A stretch of 64,000 nucleotides of DNA from Actinoplanes sp. KI2 (GTDB lineage: Bacteria; Actinomycetota; Actinomycetes; Mycobacteriales; Micromonosporaceae): assembly GCF_025630775.1 (NCBI RefSeq), contig NZ_JAOSZE010000013.1:147240-211239 (forward strand), read 5' to 3'. The stretch's first letter is position 1, and every line of letters starts with the position of its first letter. The notes below the pieces were generated by a model, which saw only the letters and a program-made list of their open reading frames with translations, was not told the origin of the DNA and did no database searches. A program made the position numbers and the translations under genes. This document shows, piece by piece, positions 24,723-35,200 of this stretch.

Positions 24723-24930
24723 CAACCTTCTGGCGCCCCTCCTCCAGCGGCCCGCCACCAAGACCTACGACTGGTCCTCCTGGTGGATGTGAAGTGAGGT
24801 GGCAGGTCGGTCGGTGCCCAGCAGGAGCGGCGAGGCCTCCGGTTAGCCGCAGCTCAAGGTTGGCGGGTTTCCGGTATCGAGCAGGCAATCACCGGTGGCA
24901 GCGCGCCGGCGGGATGCCGATAGTGGCTAC

Positions 24931-26100
24931 ATGGTTGAACCAGGGAAACACACGGCGGTCGTCGTTGTGGGGGCGGGAGTTGCAGGCCTCACGGTCGGCA
25001 ATTTCCTTCGGCGAAACGGCGTCGACTGCATCATTCTTGAGCGTCGTGCGCGCGAGTACGTCGAGGCGCGGCAGCGCGCTGGGACCCTCGACACCCGTGG
25101 GGTGCGATTGTTCCGGGAGTGGGGATTGGCCGAGGTACTGGACGGCGGACCTGCTCCCGAGGTGGAGGGTGGATTCTTCATCGACGGCCACCCGATGCCG
25201 ATCGAGGTGGACGAAGACGACAACGAGAGCATCTTCATCCCGCAGCAGGTCCTGGTCCGCCGGCTCGCCGACATCTTCCTGACCGAGGGTGGGGAGATCC
25301 GTTACGAGGTCGACGTCACTCTGGAGGATGTCGCCGGCTCGAGCCCGGTGGCGCGTTATCAGGACCGTGCCGGCGCGACGGTGGCCATCGGCTGTGACTA
25401 CATTGCCGGCTGCGACGGTGATCGCGGTGTGACTCGGGCGAGCATCCCCGCCGGCGCGCTCACCCGGTATTCGCACGAGTTCAAGTACTCCTGGCTGAGC
25501 GTCCTGGCCGCCGTGCCCGGCAAGACCGCCGGCATGGCCATCCACACCCGCGGCCTGGCCGGCCTGATTCCCCGTGGCACCGAGAACAGCCGCATCTATC
25601 TGCAATGCCTCAACGAGGACACAGTTACGCAGTGGCCCGACGAACGGGTATGGGACGAGTTGGAGGCTCGTGTCGGCCAGTCGCTGGGCCGGGGCGAGAT
25701 CCTCAGCAAGGAGATCGTCGCGCTGCGCAGCGTCGTCCACGATCCGATGTGCTACGGGCGGGTTTACCTGCTGGGTGACGCCGCGCACATCGTCCCGCCG
25801 ATGAGCGCCAAAGGCATCCACCTGGCCCTCTTCGACGCCGAGACGTTCGCCAAAGCCGTGATCGCGCAGGTCCGCGACGGTGATCCGGGCCTACTCGACG
25901 CGTATTCCGAGACGTGCCTGCATCACGTCTGGAACTACCAGGCGTTCGCGACCTGGATCACTGATCTCATGCACAACGCCGGCGACCCCTCCCTCGAGGG
26001 CGAATTCCGCAAGCAGGTCGCTCGGGCGGAACTGCGCCGCCAGTTCGAGTCGGAGGCGGCCAATCGGGTTTTCAGCGAGCTCACTTCCGGCATCGCCTGA
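24931..26100 (+). CDS. FAD-dependent aromatic hydroxylase, 4-hydroxybenzoate 3-monooxygenase-like
   Basis: 389 aa, matching PobA length. GxGxxG in VVVVGAGVAGLTVGNFLRR, the acid ERR, QRAGTLDTRGVRLFREWG, the DG-type motif CDYIAGCDGDRGVTR, and VYLLGDAAHIVPPMSAKG followed by IHLALFDAE agree closely with p-hydroxybenzoate hydroxylase. It should use NAD(P)H and O2 to hydroxylate a phenolic substrate. Start ATG 24931, without a strong SD. The following gene starts 12 nt later, so they form one operon. Confidence 0.85.
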   Translation: MVEPGKHTAVVVVGAGVAGLTVGNFLRRNGVDCIILERRAREYVEARQRAGTLDTRGVRLFREWGLAEVLDGGPAPEVEGGFFIDGHPMPIEVDEDDNESIFIPQQVLVRRLADIFLTEGGEIRYEVDVTLEDVAGSSPVARYQDRAGATVAIGCDYIAGCDGDRGVTRASIPAGALTRYSHEFKYSWLSVLAAVPGKTAGMAIHTRGLAGLIPRGTENSRIYLQCLNEDTVTQWPDERVWDELEARVGQSLGRGEILSKEIVALRSVVHDPMCYGRVYLLGDAAHIVPPMSAKGIHLALFDAETFAKAVIAQVRDGDPGLLDAYSETCLHHVWNYQAFATWITDLMHNAGDPSLEGEFRKQVARAELRRQFESEAANRVFSELTSGIA

Positions 26101-26112
26101 AAGGGGAAAGAC

Positions 26113-26875
26113 ATGACTGACACGAACGGCCGGATTCTGGTATCCGGCGCGAGTGTCGCCGGATTGACCGCCGCGTACTGGCTCGACCGCTTCGGCTTCG
26201 AGGTCACCGTGGTCGAGCGATCCGCCGGCCTGCGCCCGGGTGGGCAGGCGCTGGACATCCGTGGCCCGGCACTCGAGGTGGCGCGGCGGATGGGTGTGCT
26301 GGACGAGTTCCGCAAGCGGACTACCGAGCTGCGCGGCATGTCGATGGTCGACGACTCCGGGGCGGAGATCTACCGCACCACGGAACGCACCCTGACCGGC
26401 GGCCGGCTGGACTCCGAAGATCTGGAAGTCCTGCGAGATGACCTGATCGACGTTCTGCACGGGGCGTGCGGAGCAGGGGTCCGGTTCATCTTCGGCAACC
26501 GGATCACCAGCCTGAATCAGGACGACCACGGGATCGACGTGGAGTTCGAGAACGCCGCACCGGGGCGGTTCGGCGTCGTGATCGGTGCTGACGGTGCGCA
26601 CTCGGGCACCCGTCGGCTGGTGTTCGGCCCGGAGAAGCCGTTCCTTCGCTACATGGGCGGTCGGCGCCTACGTCCTGGCCGGCGAACTCGCCGCGGGCAT
26701 CGCCCGCTACGAGGACGAGGTCCGCGAGTACGTTCTGCGCAATCAGGCGGCCGCGCGAGAACTCAACGACCGCGACCATGGCGACGACGGCCAATCCGGA
26801 CCCGGCGGCTTCACGGACTTCGGGACGTTGGTCGAGGACCTGTCATTGAGGGACTACCGGGCTGAGCTCACCTGA
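26113..26875 (+). pseudogene. FAD-dependent monooxygenase (TetX-like), internally deleted
   Basis: The first 185 codons are a normal class A monooxygenase N-terminus: ILVSGASVAGLTAAYWLDRF, VVERS, GQALDIRGPALEVARRMG, and VVIGADGAHSGTRRLVFG through FLRYMG. The frame then becomes nonsense, while a second frame starting near 26655 reads GAYVLAGELAAGIARYEDEV followed by REYVLRNQA, the C-terminal FAD-side helix of the same family. About 200 codons, including the GD motif, are missing, so this is a deletion pseudogene. It overlaps the end of the convergent AraC gene by 8 nt. Confidence 0.8.
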
Positions 26876-27653
26876 TTTCGTTGCGCAGGTCTGCCTGGTA
26901 GCGGCCCGGCGTCTGGCCGACGACCTCGGTGAACGCCTCGATGAAGCTGGTCGGGTTCGACCATCCGCAAGCGGTGGCGGTCTCGGTGACCGAGCGGCCG
27001 TTGGTGAGGTGGATCAGGCCATGGTGGATCCGCAGGATGGTGCGCCAGCGGTGGAAGCTCATGCCGAGTTCGGTGTGGAACAGGCGGCTGAGGGTACGTT
27101 CGCTCGCTCCCACGGCCCGGCCCAGCTCGACCAGGGTGGCGTTGTGGCTGGGGTCAGCGTGCAGGCGGTCGGTGACGGCACGCAGCCGATCGTCGCCCGG
27201 TTCGGGCAAGTGCAGGGACTGCTCGCGGGCCTCGACGAGTTCGTCGATGGCCACTGCGCGAAGCCGGTCATGCGCGCCGGGGCGCGTCTCGGGGCGGTCG
27301 GTCAGGGCCAGCAGGACTTCACGTAGCAACGGGCTGACCGCGAACACGCTGGGCTGCTCCGCCAGTTCACCGCAAAGATCGACCGGGATCACGACGAGGC
27401 GGACGTCGGTCTCGCCGTAGAAGCGGTGAGCGTGCTGGAAACCCGGCGGCGTCCAGGTAACCCGGTTGGCGGGCGCTACCCAGGTCCCCCGCTCGGTCGT
27501 GGTCGCCAAGGCACCCGCTGCCGCGTACACCAGCTGTCCCGCGCCGTGCGAGTGCGCGTCCATCTGGAAGCCGTGCGGCAGCCGGCCGGCTCCCCCGGGT
27601 GTGTCCTCCGGAGGTGTGGTGGGCGGCGAGACGGGTTGGCGGGTTTCCGGCAC
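26868..27653 (-). CDS. AraC-family transcriptional regulator with cupin sensor
   Basis: About 261 aa. The N-terminal cupin (about 1-120) contains HSHGAGQLVYAAAG and WVAPANRVTWTPPGFQHAH. The C-terminal double HTH includes LVELGRAVGASERTLSRLFHTELG then SFHRWRT and ATACGWSNPTSFIEAFTEVVG. Start taken as GTG 27653 (VPETRQP), because the residues encoded upstream look non-coding and a low-GC stretch lies there. It is convergent with the monooxygenase pseudogene, whose homologues such regulators often accompany. Confidence 0.87.
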   Translation of the reverse strand: MPETRQPVSPPTTPPEDTPGGAGRLPHGFQMDAHSHGAGQLVYAAAGALATTTERGTWVAPANRVTWTPPGFQHAHRFYGETDVRLVVIPVDLCGELAEQPSVFAVSPLLREVLLALTDRPETRPGAHDRLRAVAIDELVEAREQSLHLPEPGDDRLRAVTDRLHADPSHNATLVELGRAVGASERTLSRLFHTELGMSFHRWRTILRIHHGLIHLTNGRSVTETATACGWSNPTSFIEAFTEVVGQTPGRYQADLRNEIR

Positions 27654-27792
27654 AAGTAGTGAGTTTATCGCCGTTGACCGCACCCGACCGCATCGTAGAA
27701 ACCGCTCATACAGCCAGGGAGGCGTCTCCTGTGCGGCGGCCGGGAGACTGTTAGGGGAATGCGTATGCGCGTGAAATGGGAGCCAAAGCATA

Positions 27793-28341
27793 ATGCCCTC
27801 TGTGATTGTCCGGGACGCAACCACGGCTGACGTCGAAGCGCTCGCCGATGTTCATGTGCAGACCTGGCGGGAGGCGTACCGGGGAAAGGTCCCTCAGCAG
27901 TATCTGGACCAGATGGATCCCGCCCAGAGGCAACGAGGCTGGCGGCAGATCCTGCAGAACCCTGGGCCGGCGACCATCCTTGTGGCCGAGCACGAGAGCC
28001 AGGGCATTGTCGGGTTCATCCGCGTCTCGCCGAGTCGTGACAACGACACCGACCCGGGGCGGGTAGGCGAGGTCCAAGCCCTTTATCGCCTGCCCGAGCA
28101 CTGGGGCCAAGGCGTCGGGCGACTACTGATGGATGCCGGCCTGCGCTGGCTGGCGGAGTCCGGTTATCCGGAGAACGTCCTGTGGGTGTTGGCGACGAAC
28201 GATCGGGCACGACGCTTCTACGAAGCCGGCGGCTGGCGGCCAGACGGCGCTACAAAGACGGATGATTCGCGGGGCTTTGCGTTGTTCGAGATCCGGTACC
28301 GCCGCGCAGCCAGCGAATCGACATCCTTGTCTTCACGCTGA
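27793..28341 (+). CDS. GNAT-family N-acetyltransferase
   Basis: 182 aa. VIVRDATTADVEALADVHVQTW is the usual start, VGEVQALYRLPEHWGQGVGRLLMDAGL contains the acetyl-CoA loop (Q/RxxGxG/A), and NDRARRFYEAGGWRPDG is the C-terminal motif. ATG 27793, GGGAG about 10 nt upstream. Substrate unknown. Divergent from the AraC gene. Confidence 0.9.
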   Translation: MPSVIVRDATTADVEALADVHVQTWREAYRGKVPQQYLDQMDPAQRQRGWRQILQNPGPATILVAEHESQGIVGFIRVSPSRDNDTDPGRVGEVQALYRLPEHWGQGVGRLLMDAGLRWLAESGYPENVLWVLATNDRARRFYEAGGWRPDGATKTDDSRGFALFEIRYRRAASESTSLSSR

Positions 28342-28449
28342 TCGGCCGCGAGTTGCCGACTGCACACCGTAACGCAGCAAGTTTCCGCCATGGCCGGACC
28401 GGGCGGTGCCGGGGTCCGCCGCGGCCCGGTGGCAAACCCGAAGCGGCGA

Positions 28450-28848
28450 TCAGCGCTGCTGCCGGGCGGTCGCCTCGGCACTGATCGGCGTGAACAGGTT
28501 AACCAGCGTCCCGTCGGGGTCGCGGAACAGCAGCGATCGGTTGCCCCACGGCATCGTGGTGGGCTCTTGAACGAACTCACCGATCATGTCCCGCAGCCGG
28601 ACGAACTCGGCGTCCACATCGTCCACCCGAAACTCGACGATCGCCGTGCGGTTGGCGGCCGGTTCGGCCGAGCCTTCGCCGAAGAGCTTGACCGTGGCGG
28701 TGCTGCCGATCGCGAGGGTCGCTCCCGGCAAGACGATCTCGGCGAAGTCGGGCGTGTATCGGCGGGCGGTCTGCCCGGTGACCTGCTCGTAAAAGTCCGT
28801 GAGACGGCCGACCTGGGCGGTGATGATACGGACGGACGCAAAAATCAT
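28450..28848 (-). CDS. VOC-family (glyoxalase-like) protein
   Basis: 132-aa vicinal-oxygen-chelate protein with two beta-alpha-beta-beta-beta modules: VRIITAQVGRLTDFYEQVTG and TAIVEFRVDDVDAEF, ending LLFRDPDGTLVNLFTP. Start ATG 28848 with GAGGGAG. Divergent from a WYL regulator, which may control it. Confidence 0.9.
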   Translation of the reverse strand: MIFASVRIITAQVGRLTDFYEQVTGQTARRYTPDFAEIVLPGATLAIGSTATVKLFGEGSAEPAANRTAIVEFRVDDVDAEFVRLRDMIGEFVQEPTTMPWGNRSLLFRDPDGTLVNLFTPISAEATARQQR

Positions 28849-28939
28849 GACGTTTTCTCCCTCTTGCACTCGGGCTTGGAGCGAAGACTAGGAGCAATAC
28901 CGGGCACATTCCGTCCGGTTTAGGGGAGAATCTTGATCC

Positions 28940-30010
28940 ATGCCAAGGCCTACCGCTCGGGTGCTCGCCCTCTTGGAGATCCTCCAGGGCGGCGGCACCC
29001 ATACCGCTGTCGAGCTGGCCACGCGCCTCGACGTCGACGAGCGCACCGTGCGCCGCTACGTCGAGCACCTGCTCGATCTCGAGGTGCCGGTCGAATCGGT
29101 ACGCGGACGCCACGGTGGCTACCGGCTGGCGCCCGGATTCCGGATGCCCCCGCTCATGCTGACCGACGAGGAAGCACTTGCCGTCCTGCTCGGCCTGGTG
29201 GCGGGCCATCGAGCCGGCCCGGCGACCATGTCGAGGGAAGCCGCCGAAGCCGCAGCGGCCAAGGTACGCAGGGTGCTGCCCAAGACGCTCGCCGCGCGGC
29301 TGGATGCGCTGTTTGCGACCACCGACTTCACCGCACCTGACCGCGAGACGAGGGCACCGGAGGCGGACGTGATGCTGCGGCTGGCCGAGTCGGCCCGGCA
29401 GCACCGGCCCGCGGTGATCGCCTACACCGACCGCGGCGGCCGGCGCAGCGAGCGAACCGTGCATCCCTACGGAATCGTCGCGCACTCCGGGCGTTGGTAC
29501 GTCACCGGCCCCGACTCGGCCTCCGGAGAACTGCGCACCTTCCGACTCGACCGGATCGCCCAGGTGCGCTCGGCGCAGGGCACGTTTACCGTCCCCGACG
29601 GTTTCCGGCCCGCCGACGTGGTCCGCACGAGCCTGGCCAGCACTCCCTGGCGCCACGAGGTAGCCATATCGGTGCAGGGCACGGCCGACGAGGTGCGCAC
29701 GCGGCTGCCGCGAGGCATCGCCACCATCGAGCCGGACACCCGGCACGGCTCGGACTGCGTTCTGGTACGGCTACGAGCGCAGCGGCTCGACTGGCTTCCG
29801 GGCGTCCTGGCCGAGCTCGGACTGCCTTTCCTGGTGCACGAGCCTGCTCAACTCCGCGACGTCATACGCGCCTGGACCAACCGCGTCGCGGCCTGTGCGG
29901 CCGCAACGACCCCGCAGGAGGCGACCGCGGCCTGGTACACGGATGCCGCAACCTCGCCGCCATCTACCTCCGCCGAGGCGGAGTCAACCTCCGGTGCCCA
30001 GGACCTGTGA
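28940..30010 (+). CDS. HTH/WYL-domain transcriptional regulator (YafY type)
   Basis: 356 aa: N-terminal DeoR-like HTH (RVLALLEILQGGGTHTAVEL then ATRLDVDERTVRRYVEHL), WYL domain (about 130-220) with TVHPYGIVAHSGRWYVTG and FRLDRIAQVRSA, then a C-terminal extension of about 130 residues. ATG 28940, GGGGAGAA upstream. Such regulators usually control the adjacent divergent gene, here a VOC protein. Confidence 0.9.
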   Translation: MPRPTARVLALLEILQGGGTHTAVELATRLDVDERTVRRYVEHLLDLEVPVESVRGRHGGYRLAPGFRMPPLMLTDEEALAVLLGLVAGHRAGPATMSREAAEAAAAKVRRVLPKTLAARLDALFATTDFTAPDRETRAPEADVMLRLAESARQHRPAVIAYTDRGGRRSERTVHPYGIVAHSGRWYVTGPDSASGELRTFRLDRIAQVRSAQGTFTVPDGFRPADVVRTSLASTPWRHEVAISVQGTADEVRTRLPRGIATIEPDTRHGSDCVLVRLRAQRLDWLPGVLAELGLPFLVHEPAQLRDVIRAWTNRVAACAAATTPQEATAAWYTDAATSPPSTSAEAESTSGAQDL

Positions 30011-30069
30011 AGCCGAGAACAGCGCGTCGCCCACCACACGAGTGGTGCCTGGATCGCGACCGGAGGAAT

Positions 30070-30486
30070 ATGGTGCTCCCCATGGCACATGGCGCTTTCC
30101 CGATCGTTTTCGCCACCCGAGTCTGCGCTACGGTCGCCTTCTACGAACAACTCGGCTTCGAGTCCCATTTTCGATTCCCCGCCGAGGGCGAACCCGGATA
30201 CGTGGGAATGCGGCGCGGCACGGCTGAGTTGGGAGTCGTCGACGCTGGCTGGCCCGCGGACCAGTACGGACGCCCGCTCGGCAACGGCCCACGGTTCGAG
30301 ATGTTCGTCTACGTTGACGACGTCCACCAGGTGGTCACCCGGCTCGGGGCGTTGGCGCCGATACTCCGGGAACCGGCGGACATGCCGTGGGGCGAGCGCA
30401 TCGCCTACCTCTGCGATCCGGACGACAATCCGGTGGCGCTTGCCACGCCGATAGCGCGATCGGGCGAAGCGACCACCGTACGTTGA
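30070..30486 (+). CDS. VOC-family (glyoxalase/bleomycin resistance-like) protein
   Basis: About 138 aa. FPIVFATRVCATVAFYEQLGF, GPRFEMFVYVDDVHQVV and AYLCDPDDNPVALATP are the usual VOC pattern. GGAGGA at 30062-30067 points to GTG 30073 or ATG 30070 as the start. It follows the WYL regulator by 59 nt in the same direction. Confidence 0.85.
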   Translation: MVLPMAHGAFPIVFATRVCATVAFYEQLGFESHFRFPAEGEPGYVGMRRGTAELGVVDAGWPADQYGRPLGNGPRFEMFVYVDDVHQVVTRLGALAPILREPADMPWGERIAYLCDPDDNPVALATPIARSGEATTVR

Positions 30487-30594
30487 CTCTGCTCTTGGCC
30501 TTGGCGTCCATGCATTGTCATACCGCCGACCTCGCGTCACCCGCCGGTATGAGGACCGAGGCCGGCGTCCGGTCGTGCCGATGACTGTGCATTG

Positions 30595-30990
30595 TCAGTT
30601 CTGACTCTTGATTTTGCGCCAGCCGCCGGCGCGGTTATTGGCGATGATCTGCCGGAACATGGCACCCAACGCACGGCGGTTGAGCGTTTCCCCGTGCCGC
30701 ACGGCGACGGTGCGTGCGGTCTTGTTGTCGTGACCACCCGTGACGATCCCTTCGGGATCGGGCACGATGGCCCCGTCATACAGGAAGATGTTGACGTGAT
30801 CCTTCGCGGCTTGGAGGGCGCAGATGTTGCCGTGCAGAACGAAGTAGGGCCGGTCGGTTCGCTTTATGGTCTCGGCCACCTCGGGATCAGCGGCATGGAC
30901 GAGGTCCCGGACGTCGTGGCACACAGCTTGCTGCCAGTCAGGTAACACCGCGATGTATGCGTCCACCCTCGGATCTTTGTCGTAGGCCAT
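30595..30990 (-). CDS. DUF1801-family protein
   Basis: 131 aa. VDAYIAVLPDWQQAVCHDVRDLVHAADPEV and RPYFVLHGNICALQAAKDHVNIFLYDGA match the DUF1801/YdhG-like fold. Function in this family is unknown. Start ATG 30990. It stands alone, and the gap of about 110 nt before it holds nothing recognised. Confidence 0.82.
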   Translation of the reverse strand: MAYDKDPRVDAYIAVLPDWQQAVCHDVRDLVHAADPEVAETIKRTDRPYFVLHGNICALQAAKDHVNIFLYDGAIVPDPEGIVTGGHDNKTARTVAVRHGETLNRRALGAMFRQIIANNRAGGWRKIKSQN

Positions 30991-31164
30991 GGTCAGAACG
31001 GTATCGCCGCGACCGATCTCGACGCATACGTACCATGAGCAGGGGAGGTCGGATCCTCACCGCGCCGATCCTGAACCGCAGGACAGCCGGGCACGATCAG
31101 CGAGCCTGATCTCGACGGCGAGCGCAGCCCTAGTCTTCAACGGACTCGGGTAGCCCGCAATGCT

Positions 31165-32019
31165 GTGCAGATGAGTACTTCCGTCATCGCCGCCGGACCG
31201 CGACACTCGGTGGGGCTGTACGCCGACGGCACCGTGGCTGCGGCCGGTACCGACGCGTCCGGTGAGTGTCGAGTCGAGGACTGGGCCCAAGTGGTCGCCG
31301 TGGCGGCGGGCAACGTGCATACGGCGTCGAACACCGGGCGGTCCCACAGCGTCGGACTGCGCGCTGACGGCACGGTGCTGGCAACGGGCTGGAACGGTGA
31401 CGGGCAGTGTGATGTCGTGTCCTGGCGGGACGTGACCCTTATCGCCGCGGGCTGGCGCCGCACCCTGGGGCTGACCGGTGACGGGACGGTACTGGCTGCC
31501 GGGCGGCTTCGCGATGGCGCGTGCGACGTGGACCAGTGGCGTGAGGTGGTCGGGTTGGCTTGCGGCGACTGGCATTCGGTGGGCTTGCGAGGCGATGGGA
31601 CCGCCGTTGCTGTCGGTAACAGTCGCCGTGGGCAGTGCGCGGTTGCCCCGTGGCGCGGTCTCACCGGCATTGCCGCCGGTTACCTTCACACGGTCGGCCT
31701 CACCGACGACGGACGCGTGCTCGCGGTGGGTGATCAGTCAACGGGTGCTTGCGCCGTTGATGCCTGGCGGGACGTCGTGGCAGTGGCTGCCGGGAGCTAC
31801 CACACCGTCGGCGTCACCTCGGCCGGCCGCGTCGTGGCTGTGGGAAGCACAGCTTTCGGCCAGTGCGACGTCGCCGGCTGGCGCGAGGTCGTCGCTGTAG
31901 CGGCCGGGTCCACCCACACTCTCGGTCTACGCGCGGACGGAACAGTTCTCGCGGCCGGCAACAACCAGCACGGTCAGTGCGACATCAGCGGCTGGGCCAC
32001 AATCCGCTCCCCCAACTGA
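31165..32019 (+). CDS. RCC1-like beta-propeller repeat protein
   Basis: 284 aa made of about seven repeats of about 40 residues with the pattern xIAAGxxHTVGLxxDGxVxAxGxNxxGQCDVxxW, the bacterial RCC1/ATS1-type propeller. No signal peptide and no TM segment are seen, so it is presumably cytosolic, or secreted by another route. Start ATG 31165 (or 31171). It precedes the RHS gene by 207 nt in the same direction; no functional link is evident. Confidence 0.85.
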   Translation: MQMSTSVIAAGPRHSVGLYADGTVAAAGTDASGECRVEDWAQVVAVAAGNVHTASNTGRSHSVGLRADGTVLATGWNGDGQCDVVSWRDVTLIAAGWRRTLGLTGDGTVLAAGRLRDGACDVDQWREVVGLACGDWHSVGLRGDGTAVAVGNSRRGQCAVAPWRGLTGIAAGYLHTVGLTDDGRVLAVGDQSTGACAVDAWRDVVAVAAGSYHTVGVTSAGRVVAVGSTAFGQCDVAGWREVVAVAAGSTHTLGLRADGTVLAAGNNQHGQCDISGWATIRSPN

Positions 32020-32226
32020 CATCGCGCGCACGCATCCACAAGCAGACCAGCCACCACACCCTGACCGGTTCGCCGCAAGCCGCCTGCCGCAACGCCCACC
32101 CGATCTCGCATGGGAGCGCTCCCAGGCAAAAATGTCAATCCTCTCTTTGGCGGCTTGATTCGATCATTGTCGATGCGGAAGCGTGCTTCGCGGACTGCAA
32201 CGCCACATCCACGGGGGGATTGTCTC

Positions 32227-35200
32227 GTGCGCTTGCCCAGTCGATTCAGGCTGCTCTGCCATGTCGTCGTCGCGACGTTGATCGCCGCCCTCCTCGTTGC
32301 CACCCCGCTTTCGCCCGCTGCCGCGGCGGTGCCGGTCGCGGCCCCGGGTGCGGGGCCGGTGCACAGCCCGCTGCCGCCCACCGCCGCACCGCATCACGGC
32401 CTGCCGGCCGGGAAGGCGGCGCCGCCGGTGCCGCCCGGGGTGGAAGCGGCCGGCCCGGCGCGGGTGCCCACCCCGGCCGAGAAGGCGAAGCGTAAGGCGA
32501 TGGCGGCCGCGGCGTCGCGGGTGGCCGCGGCGCAGGACACGCCGCTGCCGGGGCGGCCGATCGCGCGGCCCGGATTCCTGCTGGGCGACACCTCGCTGGT
32601 GGTGTACTGGGACGCCGAGGTCGACGAGGGGAACCCGGATTCCTGGGGCCGCTGGTTCGCGACCGTCGCCGACATGGAGTCCGGCGCCGAGCAGCGTTCG
32701 GCCGTGCTCGGGCAGAAGGACCTGAACCGGTGCTCCAGCCCGGCGCTGCTGTGCCGCAGTTTCGGGGCGGCCGACGGCTGGGTGCTCGACCCGGCGCGCA
32801 CCTACACGGTCACGGTGACCGAGGTCGCGCCGGACGGCACCGAACTGACCAGCGCCGCCTCCGCTCCGGCGCACCCGCGCAAGACCGACGACGTGCCGGC
32901 GGTGCCGGCCGGGCAGGTGGCCGGGTGCGGGTGCGCGACGGTACTCGGCCCGACCGTGGTCGCGCAGGCGCTGCGCGGCGCGACGGTGAATACGGGTACC
33001 GGCGCGTACCTGCGGGTGGAGCGGGACTTCGCGATGCCGTCGTACGGGATGCCGTTCGACCATGCCCGCTACTACTCGTCGGCGAACACCGCAACCGGCA
33101 TGTTCGGGCCGGGCTGGAGTTCCTCGTACGACATCCGGGTCATCGCCGCCGACAACGGCGCGGTGCGGGTGCGCGCCGAGGACGGCTCCGAGGCCGTCTA
33201 CACCGCGACGGCCGAGGGTTCCTACGACTCGCCGGCCGGCATACGCGCGAAGTTGTCCAAGGTGGACGGCGGCTGGCAGCTGGTGCCGCCGGACCGGCGG
33301 GTGCTGCGCTTCGACGCCGCCGGGAAGCTGCTGTCCATCAAGAACGCGCGCGGCCTGGGCGTGACGCTCGGCTACGCCACCGGCGGGCTGCTGAGCACGA
33401 TCACCGACGCGAGTGGCCGGGTCGTCCGCTTCGAGTCGCGGGCCGACCTGCGGCTGATCACGAAGATCACATTGCCGGACGGCCGGTCGACCCAGTTCGA
33501 CTACCAGGACGGGCGGCTGCTCAAGACGCAGGATTCGCGCGGCTATGTGACCTCGTACGCCTACGACCCGGCCGGCCGGCTCGCCGACATCACCGACGCG
33601 CGGGGCCAGAAGCTGATCCGCAACACGTACGACCCGAACGGCCGAGTGACCGCCCAGCTGGACCCGGAGGGCGCCCGGACCACGTTCGCCTGGGACGCAG
33701 ACACGCACGTGGCCCGCACCACAGACCCGGACGGCGTCGCGGTCGTCGACTCGTACAAGAACAATGTTCTGCTGTCGAGCCAGAACGCCAACAACGACGC
33801 CGTCGTGCACCGCTACACCGGCCGATTGAACAAGAGCCTGGTCGTCGACCCGAAGGGCAACCAGGAGGAGACCCGCTTCGACGAGCAGGGCAACCCGGTC
33901 TCCCGCACCGCGCCGGAGCCGTTCTCGTTCACCACGGTCAACACCTACGACGACCGCAGCAACCTCACCACGTACCAGGACGGCCGGGGCAACACCTGGA
34001 AGTACGAGTACAACGAGTACAACGAGATGGTCGCGCAGCGCGACCCGAAGCAGAACACCGGCTACCGGTACGCGTACGACGCCAAGGGCCAGCTCGTCTC
34101 GCGCACCGACCCGCGTGGCAAGGTCACCCGGTACGAGTACGACGCCAACGGCGACCGCACGGCCGAGATCTCGCCGACCGGCCGGCGCACCGAGATGACC
34201 TACGACGCGACCGGCCGCCTGGCGTCCGTGGTGGATCCACGCGGCACGGTGGCCGGGGCGAACCGGGACGCGTACCGCACCAGGTACGTCTACGACCAGC
34301 AGAACCACGTCACCGAGGTCTGGCAGCCGGGCAAGGCCCAACCGACGCGGACCGTCTACGACGAGCTCGGCAACGTGACGGTCGCCACCGACCCGCTGAG
34401 CAACTCGAGCCGGTACACCTACGACAAGGCCAGCCGGCGGATCGAGGTCAAGGACCCGATCGGCAATGTCACCACAACCAGGTACACGCCGGGCGGCCGC
34501 AGCGCCTCGATGACCGACGGCGAGGGCAACACCACCAGTTGGACGTACGACGGCAACGGACGGGTAGCGACCGAGACGTCCCCGCGCGGCAACGCCGACC
34601 CGGCGCACAAGGACCTGTTCACCGCGGTGTTCCACTACGACTACAACGGCAACCTGATCCGCGCCGACCGGCCGTACGGCTCGGGCGGGCAGCGGGTCGA
34701 GGTGGACACCGCCTTCGACGCGCTGGACCGGCCCACCGGTCAGCAGGACCAGTTCAAGAAGGGCACCTCGGTCAACTACGACAACAACGGCAACGTCGTC
34801 GAGATGACCAACGAGCGCGGCGAGAAGCTGACCAGCACCTTCGACGAGGCCAACCGGCGTACCGGCAGCGAAGGGCCGGGGGCGGGCGCGGCCGGCATCG
34901 AGTACGACGACGCCGGCAACCCGATCCGGCAGACCACCCCGACCGGTGGCGTGATCACCACCGGCTACGACGACGACGGCCGGGTCGCGGCGGTCACCGA
35001 GCCGCGCGGCAACGTGGCCGGCGCCGACCCCGCCGACTACACCACCAGGTACGCGTACGACCAGGCGGGCAACCCGGCCTCGGTGACCGACCCGCTCGGC
35101 AACGTCACCAAGGTCACCTACGACGCGCTGGACCGGCCCACTGCGCAGACCGACGCCAACGGCAACACCACCAAGCTCGCGTACGACGACGCCGACCGGC

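Noticed and set aside
30511..30597. TGCATTGTCA occurs twice about 75 bp apart
   Set aside because: Too short and isolated to support an attachment site or operator.
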